Positions 1 through 8,700 of a stretch of 64,000 nt of DNA are shown here, one piece after another; the first letter of the stretch is position 1; each line of letters opens with the position of its first letter. Where the stretch lies: IMG/VR virus record IMGVR_UViG_3300032229_000588, positions 1 to 64,000 of that record, one strand, 5' to 3'. Source of the DNA: a virus. The notes beneath the pieces were generated by a model that made no database searches, was not told where the DNA came from, and worked only from the letters and a program-made list of their open reading frames with translations. A program made the translations under genes and the position numbers.

Positions 1-549
1 AATACCCATACCAATCTTATCTGCCAATACAGATGCGTTGTGTTGTTTACCACCCTTACCATCAAAAGTCATCTTACAAGGAACTGAACCAACAGAATCC
101 CACAAGAACAATAAACTGTAGTCCAATTCACCTTTATCTTGAGCGTCTAACAAACTGTTGATGTAGTCTGTAATTTGTTCGATGTAATCGAAGTCATTGT
201 TGAAGATGTAAAAACCATCCCAATCAATCTCACCTGTCTCCTCATCAACTACTTCCTCACATTCAAAACCCATAAGTTTTGCGTGTTCAAAAGACCATTT
301 TTGTTCTGTAATAATGAATACAGGTAGGATACCCTTCTTTTGAGCGTCAACCGCAGTCTTAACCAAAGCAGTTGTTTTACCTGTATCCGAGTGACCCAAG
401 AACATATTCAAGTGTCCAATCGCAGGACCTGGTAGTCCAACCGCATCCAAGAAATCAGGACCTAAGTCGAAAAATCTTTGTGGTTTGTACTTAGCCGATG
501 TAGAGAATTTCTTCTTTACCGCACTAAAATCGTTTTTCTTAATTGCCAT
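1..549 (-). CDS. uvsX: UvsX-like RecA-family recombinase (3' part outside window)
   Basis: The gene starts at the ATG complementary to 547-549 and runs off the left edge, leaving about 183 N-terminal residues. These show a RecA/UvsX core: a Walker A loop GHSDTGKTT preceded by LNMFL, and a Walker B-like hydrophobic strand ending in WDS (LLFLWDSVGS), followed by a KGGKQHNASVLADKIG segment typical of the DNA-binding loop region of phage RecA proteins. UvsX catalyses ATP-dependent strand exchange in recombination-dependent replication, working with the gp32-type protein encoded just upstream. The start overlaps the end of the preceding small gene by 11 bases, so the two are probably translated together. 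The C-terminal half cannot be judged here. Confidence 0.9.
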   Translation of the reverse strand, partial: MAIKKNDFSAVKKKFSTSAKYKPQRFFDLGPDFLDAVGLPGPAIGHLNMFLGHSDTGKTTALVKTAVDAQKKGILPVFIITEQKWSFEHAKLMGFECEEVVDEETGEIDWDGFYIFNNDFDYIEQITDYINSLLDAQDKGELDYSLLFLWDSVGSVPCKMTFDGKGGKQHNASVLADKIGMGI

Positions 550-766
550 AATGTTTTGCGTAAAATTCTTTTATGGTTACAAGTTTATCTGACGCGTTTG
601 CAAGTTTCTCGACGAAATTATCCATCTCTTCCAAATGTTGTGGGTGTTCACCAATCCCTACCGCATTTTCCATATAAACCATTAATGTTGCCTCAGCCTC
701 AGCAACTTCACTCTCGTATTTCAATACAAGAGATTCAAACATTCTTTTTCCAATTCTATTTTGCAT
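539..766 (-). CDS. Small helical hypothetical protein upstream of uvsX
   Basis: 75 residues, start ATG, no family recognised. The sequence is acidic and predicted mostly helical, with an N-terminal basic patch (NRIGKRM) and long alternating hydrophobic runs (SLVLKYESEVAEAEATLMVY), so it may form a coiled coil or small helical bundle. It lies between the gp32-like gene and uvsX on the same strand, and its stop codon overlaps the uvsX start region, which suggests co-expression with recombination and replication genes. In T4 the uvsX neighbourhood also holds small accessory genes, but I see no motif that would identify it with any of them. Confidence 0.7.
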   Translation of the reverse strand: MQNRIGKRMFESLVLKYESEVAEAEATLMVYMENAVGIGEHPQHLEEMDNFVEKLANASDKLVTIKEFYAKHYGN

Positions 767-789
767 GTGTTGTTTTTTTCTTGATTAAA

Positions 790-831
790 TAAAAAAAGCA
801 TGGACACTATGTCTATCCAAGTGTCCATGCT
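790..831 (-). terminator. Rho-independent terminator after gp32 gene
   Basis: An 11-bp perfect stem (797-807 with 821-831) is followed on the minus strand by a run of seven T (complement of 791-797). It sits nine bases beyond the stop of the gp32-like gene. Its position would let the abundantly needed gp32 mRNA end separately, with reduced read-through to uvsX. Confidence 0.88.
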
Positions 832-839
832 CTGTTAAA

Positions 840-1688
840 TTAGAATGGTAATTCTGAGTCAGTTTCGTCGTTAGCCTGTGGGTCAACAGACGGTGTAGAT
901 TTACCACCACCGATAGATGTTGTTGATTCGAGGTCGTTTGCATAAACGTATCCACCTTTTTCAGAATCCCACTTTGGAGTTTCTCCACGAGCAATTGCCT
1001 CAAGGTAATCAACAGGTTTCTTAGAATATACATCCATCCAAGTCAACTCGTCATTAATCCAAGCGTCAGCCTGAGCTTTGTCTTCATGAACAGAAGTTGG
1101 GTCATCGTACATGATTGTAGAAATACTTGTGTACTCTTTACCCGCAGGTGTTTTAGATTTAGTCAATTCGATGATAAGGTCACGTCCTTTTTCAGGGTCA
1201 GTGATGTCACCTTTGTTTCTCCAAATCGGAATGATTTTATCCAAGATACCATCATTCTTATAGTTGTGTTTAAATCTCCAAAATTTAACTCCGTCTTCCT
1301 CATTATCACGGTCGATAACTTTAACGATGTAAAATTTACGAGACTTGTATTGTTTTGCCAATTCTTTGTCTGATTCTTTACCCGTAGACATCAACTCTTC
1401 GTAAACCTCATTCAAAGGTGAACGCTCGTTGTCATTTTTTCCTGGGTCATAGAATTTGTTCCACTGACCACCAACTTGAATTTCGTGGTACCATGCTTCT
1501 TTGAATGGTGAAGAACCATCATGTGTTGGGAGGATACGTACTCTACGTTGTCCTGATTTCTCTTTGTCAGAGAGGATACAAGCGAAATACTTTTTCATTC
1601 TTTCGTCTTGCGACATCTTACTTTGGGCCCCGCCCCCTTGTTGTGCTTTTTCGTACTGTGCCAATACGGCGTCTAATGAACTCATCAT
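840..1688 (-). CDS. 32: Single-stranded DNA-binding protein, T4 gp32-like
   Basis: 282 residues. The architecture fits gp32: a short basic/polar N-terminus for cooperativity, an OB-type core with the conserved YHEIQVGGQWNKF and KFYIVKVIDRDNEEDG segments, and an acidic C-terminal tail ending DETDSELPF, the tail type that recruits replication proteins. T4 gp32 is 301 residues and holds a zinc via one His and three Cys; here the core has only one Cys and no CxxC, so the zinc site appears to be absent. Two adjacent ATGs (1688 and 1685) could start it. It is framed by its own Bacteroidota-like promoter and a strong terminator, consistent with an independent, highly expressed unit. The role is to coat ssDNA during replication and recombination. 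Confidence 0.88.
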   Translation of the reverse strand: MMSSLDAVLAQYEKAQQGGGAQSKMSQDERMKKYFACILSDKEKSGQRRVRILPTHDGSSPFKEAWYHEIQVGGQWNKFYDPGKNDNERSPLNEVYEELMSTGKESDKELAKQYKSRKFYIVKVIDRDNEEDGVKFWRFKHNYKNDGILDKIIPIWRNKGDITDPEKGRDLIIELTKSKTPAGKEYTSISTIMYDDPTSVHEDKAQADAWINDELTWMDVYSKKPVDYLEAIARGETPKWDSEKGGYVYANDLESTTSIGGGKSTPSVDPQANDETDSELPF

Positions 1689-1718
1689 GTTTTATATATT
1701 TAAGTTTAATTTGTTCTA

Positions 1719-1750
1719 CAAATATAGTCTAGTTTTCCCACTTTGTCAAA
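1719..1750 (-). promoter_or_regulatory. Bacteroidota-type promoter of the gp32 gene
   Basis: On the minus strand TTTG (complement of 1747-1750), 20 bases, then TATATTTG (complement of 1719-1726) match the Bacteroidota housekeeping sigma consensus TTTG / TAnnTTTG. It lies 30-60 bases before the gp32 ATG, in a leader without a Shine-Dalgarno sequence. This is the best direct evidence for the host group. Confidence 0.7.
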
Positions 1751-1751
1751 T

Positions 1752-1779
1752 AAAAAAAGGTCACCTTTTGGGTGACCTT
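1752..1779 (-). terminator. Terminator at the end of the tail module
   Basis: A 9-bp stem (1757-1765 with 1771-1779) and a five-base loop, followed on the minus strand by a T-rich run (complement of 1752-1758). It lies about 20 bases past the stop of the 232-residue gene and so closes the long leftward tail transcription unit just before the gp32 promoter. Confidence 0.82.
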
Positions 1780-1798
1780 CCATTATTTATTGTGTTTG

Positions 1799-2497
1799 TT
1801 ATTTGTATTTGAATTCGTCCTCAAATCCGTTACCTTGGAAAGAATTCTTAATGTCATTAACATTGATGTCAGTCACGTCATCAGGTGTTAAAACATAATC
1901 ATTTTTTCCCGTCTTTTCCATCTCTTCTGATTTGTCATCGAAGAATTGTGATAATTTTTGACTGTAAGGATATGAATCATATGTTCTTAGCTCCAATTTT
2001 TCTTGTGGAGTTTTTTCACGATACTTTTCGATTTTATTTTCAAGAGCATTTAACTTATTCATAATTGAATCCATCTCACCCAATCTTGATTCCAATTTGT
2101 TTAATTGTCCAAACAAATTATCAAAATAACTATCTTGTTTTGATTGAATATCTTTTTGAGTAGTAACTAATTCAGTTATATCTAATTCCTCAGAATCGGT
2201 TTCTTCAGCACCTTTTTCTTGTGATTCCCCATCATCTCCAATTTTTTCAACATCGGGGTCATTCTCAACATCAATAGGTGTTGGAGCTGCGTCTGCTGCT
2301 GGTGGAGCTGCCGCATCACCTGGAGGTGGTGGGGGAACTGCCGCAGCATCTGCGGGTGGTGGTGGAGGTGCCGCCCCTGCATCAGGTGCAAGTGCCGCTA
2401 AATCATCAGGAGCAGGCTCTGCAGCTTGTTCCATAATATATTTATTGATACTTCTGTATCTTTCAATTTCACTTAAAATTTTTCTGTCTATGCTCAT
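1799..2497 (-). CDS. Pro/Ala-rich, coiled-coil protein, last gene of tail module
   Basis: 232 residues, family not recognised. Three parts are visible: a short N-terminal helix (MSIDRKILSEIERYRSINKY), a disordered Ala/Pro linker (about residues 25-75, with AAPPPPPADA-type runs) followed by an acidic stretch, then a clear heptad-rich segment (about 105-160, FDNLFGQLNKLESRLGEMDS) and an acidic tail. That layout is common in phage structural or assembly proteins that act as tethers. It is the final gene before a terminator in the leftward baseplate/tail operon, so a virion or assembly role is plausible, but the function is unknown. Confidence 0.7.
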   Translation of the reverse strand: MSIDRKILSEIERYRSINKYIMEQAAEPAPDDLAALAPDAGAAPPPPPADAAAVPPPPPGDAAAPPAADAAPTPIDVENDPDVEKIGDDGESQEKGAEETDSEELDITELVTTQKDIQSKQDSYFDNLFGQLNKLESRLGEMDSIMNKLNALENKIEKYREKTPQEKLELRTYDSYPYSQKLSQFFDDKSEEMEKTGKNDYVLTPDDVTDINVNDIKNSFQGNGFEDEFKYK

Positions 2498-2501
2498 TTC
2501 G

Positions 2502-2726
2502 TTAACCGTTTAACAATTGCTTTATACCTTTAGAGGTTTCAACTCTAACTTTTCTGTTGGCAGTTGTTTGGTGTCCAGCTCTTTCAATAAGACCATCTCT
2601 TTCTCTTACAGTATAACAATCTCCTGTATCCAAGTCACAAACTTGCTTAGTTCCGTCACCATTATCTTCTTGTGAAAATCTTGTAGATTTACCAAGGTAG
2701 TTGTCTAATGCTGTTTTAATGTCCAT
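2502..2726 (-). CDS. Small hypothetical protein of tail module
   Basis: 74 residues, unrecognised. It begins with an amphipathic helix (MDIKTALDNYLGK) and continues with a compact, charged beta-like stretch containing two Cys in a CDLDTGDCYTV hairpin-like context, ending in a basic segment. It is separated by four bases from the following 232-residue gene and follows the giant baseplate gene by transcription direction in the opposite order: its start lies only 38 bases from the end of that gene. A TATTTAT element (complement of 2741-2747) precedes it. A small virion protein is plausible but unproven. Confidence 0.65.
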   Translation of the reverse strand: MDIKTALDNYLGKSTRFSQEDNGDGTKQVCDLDTGDCYTVRERDGLIERAGHQTTANRKVRVETSKGIKQLLNG

Positions 2727-2764
2727 AATTATGTTTCTATATAAATATATCGTTATTTGTTAAA

Positions 2765-5700
2765 TTATATTTGTATGTTTAGTTTAAAGAATTGGTAAAC
2801 CGTTTGAGGTGGTACCGCAGCAACTAAAATAGGTTCAGCGTTAAACGCAAACTCACAAATAATATTACTGTTTGGTGGTGGAGTTTGCCAAGCAGTCGTA
2901 ATAACCGATATTATATCATTTTCTGACATATAGAAATTAGATGGTGTTGTGAAATAAATCACATCTAAGGCAATTTCACCACTCTCATAAACCGTATATG
3001 TTTCCGTAACATTATTTGTTGTATTTTGTTGTGTTACCTTAAATTTAAGTATTGGTGGTATTTGTGTTGGTAACATTGTGTATGAAGCGCTTAACAATGG
3101 ATTAACACTAACGTTGATAGACGCCTGACTTAACGAGTATAAACCATTTTGAGTTGCACCAATCAATGGTAATTCACCAGTCTGTTGTGGTTGGGTATTA
3201 GCATTTAACGGTACATTTGATACTGTTGATGGAGGTGCCGCAGATACTTGTTGCGGATTATATGTAAATGTTGTCGTACTTGAACCGACACCGTAAACAC
3301 CTTTTAATGTTATTACGTTGTTTTGTGGAACAATAGTATTACTAAATGGAACTACGACAACTACATTAGTATCACTATTAATAGTAATACCCGTTGTAAC
3401 GGTAACTCCATTTATTGTTACACCAGTCACTGAACTAAATTCTTTACCAATAATATTAACTATCGTACCTGTAACACCTGTTGATGGTGTAAATGATGTG
3501 ATAGATGGTGGTAAACAAACAGGTGCAGGAACCGTTGTAGTATTTTGATTATTTGTGGTACCAGTACCTCCACTAGCAATTTGTTGTTCTTGTTCTTTAT
3601 TTGCCTTAGCAACATTAAAATTAGCATCAGTACTTAATTGTACTTCTCTAGCTGATTTTAATCCTTTTTTAACCGTTTCAAAAAGTGTTTTAAACTCATC
3701 TTGATTTGCATCAAAATATTCTGGAGTCGTATTAGGATTTGCACTTGTTGCTGGCGTCCAATAACAAACATAGAATTTTGGTAATCCTAATGGAGCATTA
3801 CCATTCTCACCAAACAAAATACGTCTAACATTTGGCGTTAACCTTGCAATCATAAAATCAATAAACTTGTCAATACTATCAAAGTTAGCGATTGGTGTTG
3901 AACTATTTGCTAATGATGAAGTTGAGTTTGAAACTGAAACACATGATGCTTGTTTTTGTATGAAGTATTGTGTACTTTGCCCCCAATATACACTTAACTC
4001 AACATTGGCGAAGTTGTTATTATAACCATAGAAACTATCCTTATTATATGTTTTAATATAACACATTAGGTAAATAAGCATTTGTAAATTCACATCACTT
4101 GTTTTAGCAACAATTGCATCCGCTAATTGTTGTTCACTCAATTTAATTGTTGCGGATTCAACAAAATCTCCCCAAGTACTATAATTAGTGTTCAAAGATA
4201 AAGTACAACTATTCACTGCTGCCGCAGTATTTTCACCTATTTGTGAAAGAAGTGCGGTCTTATTTATATTTGTGATTGGTTTTGCAGGTATGTTATCTTT
4301 CTTAGTTAATATCGCGGTTTCAATTTGTGTTAATAAATTCTGATTTAAACTTTGTAATAAATTATCGATAGATGGTAAATCATAAATACCCTGTCTAACA
4401 CCCGTAAAATCTGTTTGGAATTGACCTGGTTGAATTGTGTGATTAACCTCTGTTATCAAATAAGGTCCATTAAACATTGGGACGTGTCTTAAATTAAAGT
4501 ACATCGTTGGTTGTAATAAAGCATTACCCAAACAAACCACTTGGCATTGGTAACTTCTTTGTTTATATAGATTATATAACCCGACGTTTTGTGTTGCAAC
4601 ATTTTTACCATTAGCTTGATTAACCATGTTAATCTGAGTCTGTATTGTTTCAGATGTTGCTTTACCACTATCCATTGAAACATTGAATGAGTAAAATATG
4701 TTTTGATTTCTAGTTCCAATATCAACATTAAATCCAACACATTTATTAGAAAATGCCCAATCTCGTTTACCAACTTGATTTTCAATTAACGGATTTTCAG
4801 ATGCTCGTCTTAATTCAAATGAATCATCTCTAAATCTTGAATTACCTTTAGGTAAGTCTAATTGAGCGGATGGTAATCCCGCATAGAAACAAACCACTTT
4901 TGGACTTGATTTTCTATAATCAACATCTAAAAATGTACCCCACATATTATCCGCAAATTCTAAAGAACCCTCAGCGCTTTGTGATATGGTTGTTCCATCA
5001 GCGTCTTGTACATTATAAAAATTAACGTAAGCTGGTAATGGCATCACATTAAATTTATTTCTAATTAATATTCCACTTATGAATGTGAAAACACTCATTT
5101 CCATATTAAATGAAGATTCTTCAAAAGTTTTGTTACCTAAAAGACTATCTTTTAATGAGAAGATGTCAACTAATAAAGTGTCACCAATATTTCTTGACGC
5201 TCTGTCTAAGAACAAGAAATCTTCGAATAATGTTTTACTTGAATAATCTCCACCCGCAATCCATTTATCATTTAACGCTTTGAACATTTCATAGTTCTCA
5301 ACTTTAGATTGTTGCCCGTCAATAACACTCTGTATTTTCTTTTCAGGTAATTCTTGTTGATTAGGTAACTCAAGTCTAACTCTTGTTAATATTTGATTTA
5401 AAAACAAATCTTGAATCGCAGTAGTACCATCCAAATAAGTTTGTAATCTCGTTTTAAACTCACTACTTGTTAAAGTTGGCGTTAAAAGTTTTTGTGTTGC
5501 GTATTGTTTTATTAACTGGGAACATAAAACAATGTTGTCCACAGTAAACTCGATGTTATTATCAATAAAGAAATCCGTAATATACGAACCTTGATTAGTA
5601 TATCTCAAGTTTTGAATTGTTGAGAATCCAACTTCAGTTTCTAATGCTAACCATTGATTAGGATATAACGCTTTAGATTGAGCTAAAGTTATAGTTCCGT

Positions 5701-8700
5701 TACTTGACGGTAAGGTACCATTAACGTAAGTTCCAAAATTAATTGGGTCGGTAACTGTATTTGGTCCGTTGTTAGCCTCGATAAACGAATCAACAACTCT
5801 TCTCTTGTAATTAGCGGGGTTACCATATTTCAACATCACATCATAATCTAAAAACGATTTGATTGTATTTGAAAATGAAACTAATTGTGTATTACCAAGT
5901 GTGTTAAAATATTCCGAATTAGATAGTCCAAGGTTTGTATTTACAGACATTAAACTTCTAAACAAATATTGGAAATTCCTATATAATGCCGTGTTATCAA
6001 CAGGGGATTCACCAACAGGTACACTTACTTGTGGACCTAAATCAATATCCGCAATTGGCTTAGAGAAATTTAAAAACTCTTGTTCAAATTTATCCAAAAT
6101 ACTTTTATCAAATACAGAGAATATTTCTTCAATGTTTGAATATTCGTCAGTAATTAATAATTTAAATGCCGATTGTTTTGTGTTACCCGTTAATATCTTA
6201 TTGACATATTTTTCAGGACTTGGTTTAACTACTTGTGTGTTATCAAAATAACCATAGTTTGGTGCCGACCACAACATTCTCACAGAACCATTATAAATGG
6301 AAGGGTTATTTAAGAACGGAACAATCTGAACATTATTTTGTAATAACTCAACGTTTATTTGGTTTATAGGTGTACCAAATGAAGGTACTATAAAATACTT
6401 ACCACTTTTAGTATTTTGGTTTGGTTTACAATTACTTGCTAAATTATCTAAATCCATTACCGTATCAGGTAACACCACAGACCAAGTCTCAATTGTCGTT
6501 ATTTTAGGAACACCAGTTAAAAGGTCTACAACCGAACCACTTGGATTAATATTTGAATCTTTAAAGTTATACACTTTCATACCTCCACCAATACTCGATT
6601 GAATCTCAGTATCAGTATAATCCTTGTATAAATCATAACCATTATAAAACACGTTAAAGTCATTAATAACTTTAGGATAAAACCCTGATTGTATTTTTGG
6701 ATTTAAACTTGATGTTGTGTTTTGTAATGTGATTTCTTTAAAACCGTCAAACTCAAATTTATATGTTTTAGTATCTGAACTAGTTATTGGGTCAAAATTA
6801 GTCTTATAGTCAAAGTTGGTCCAAGCGCTATCCAAGAAATCAACGCCAGTTGTTTTATACGTTTTATATCTATACCAAATAGACCCCATCTTTAAAACCC
6901 AAGCGTATGGCATTTTATGAATCGCACCAAACTTCTTAAAACAAGACGCGATGTAATCTAAATCATTCGATGAGTTTAATGTCTTGTATTTTTCTTTTAG
7001 AGATGCTAAAGGTAATGAATTAATAAATAAGTAAGCAGCTTGAACGTATGGGTACTTATCTTTCTTTCTCCAATTATAGACACCATTTTGAATTGCGTTC
7101 ACCATGTACGGTGTATTCAACATAGTGGTTGTTGTTTCAGTTGTAATATTATTTACCTGTCTTGTATGGTAAACATACCCTTCAGTTGGTATGAACTTTT
7201 CAGGGTTTTTTCTAGTATCCAAAAATATCGCCAAATTAGTTTGGGTAATCTCAGGAATTGGGTCAGTTACCGTTAAATAAGAAAAATTAGTTACAGGTCT
7301 GTTTGTTGTATAATCATAAACACTATCAAAGTTAGATATAACATTTCTTTCTTTAAAAACTCTCAATACTTGTTTTGTATTATAAACAGAATTGTTAGTG
7401 TTTGTTATACTTTGAGCCATGTTATTAGAAACCCAAGTTGGGTTTGTAAACGGATATGTGTCAATAATTAATGGGTCATTTGACGCGTTTTTAACTAATT
7501 GTTCTAACGCTTCAAATTTGGCGGCATTTTGGGGTTCTTTACCCAAGTCATTTATTGTGAGTATATTAAAAGAGTTTTCAGTTAAATTTCGAATATATGG
7601 TGTTACATAAAAATCTCGTATAAATTCTTGGTACGCCTTACCCGTACCTTGGTTAGAGAAATTAGATAAAGTTTGTTTATAGTTCTGAGCAGTTATATCA
7701 TAATTTTTAAGCTTCAACGTTAAAAATGGTGAACTAACACCTAAACTTGTAACAATATTAGTTGTTTCGGAATTTGAAACTAAGTCCGTTAATTGACTTA
7801 ACTGATTTGTATTTGCTCTAATATATCCTGAGTAGTTAGCAGTTAAAAATTGTCTTTCCCAAATTTCATAGAAGAATTTAATTTCTTCTTTATTAGCATA
7901 AGCAATCCCATTTGAAGGGTATTCAATCGCATTAATATTGATAATATTCGTAGTTGCCTGACTATCTGTTGGTACCTGAGCAATAGGCGGATTAAACCTT
8001 TGGGTAATACCTCTCATATATTCTTCAACAAACTCAACTTCAGGCCATTTGTCATACAAAAATCCTTTTGTTATATCAACAACTGAAGGGTCGGCAATAT
8101 ACCTTAATTGAAAACGTCCTTTTTTATCGTCAGGGGTTTCAACAAAGAATTGAGGCCAAGGATAAACAGGTACATCACTTGTTGATAATCCTTGGTTTTG
8201 ATTTGCAGCTTCTTGAGTTTTCCCAACTTTTTGTACCGTGTCAGTACCAGGCGCCGAAGAGGGATTATCTAATATCGCTAATTGTCTAACAGGGTCATAT
8301 TTTACATTCCAAGCATTTGTATGAACCTCATCCATTAAACGAATAAACGCTTCAGCAGATGCCATTATAACCGCACAAACATTTCTTACCGTTGGTCTAA
8401 ATCCAAGACCAATTTTAGAATCCTCAATTTTTCTTGAAAAATCGGCGGTTAATATAGTTTCATATTCCGTTAGTTTTCTATTAGCTTCCGCTTCAACTTG
8501 GTAAATTAAATTTTCAAATCTTGGCTCAACTTGGTTTGTCACCGTATTTGTTTTAAAAATAAAAAATGGTGATTTAATTACATTTAAAGAACTTGACTGA
8601 TTTGAAGATGTTGTCGGATTTAAAGTTATTTCAGCAATTGGTTGGTACAATTCTTGTAAGTACTTTTTAGTCGCGTCAATATTTCCCTGGGTTGGTGCAA

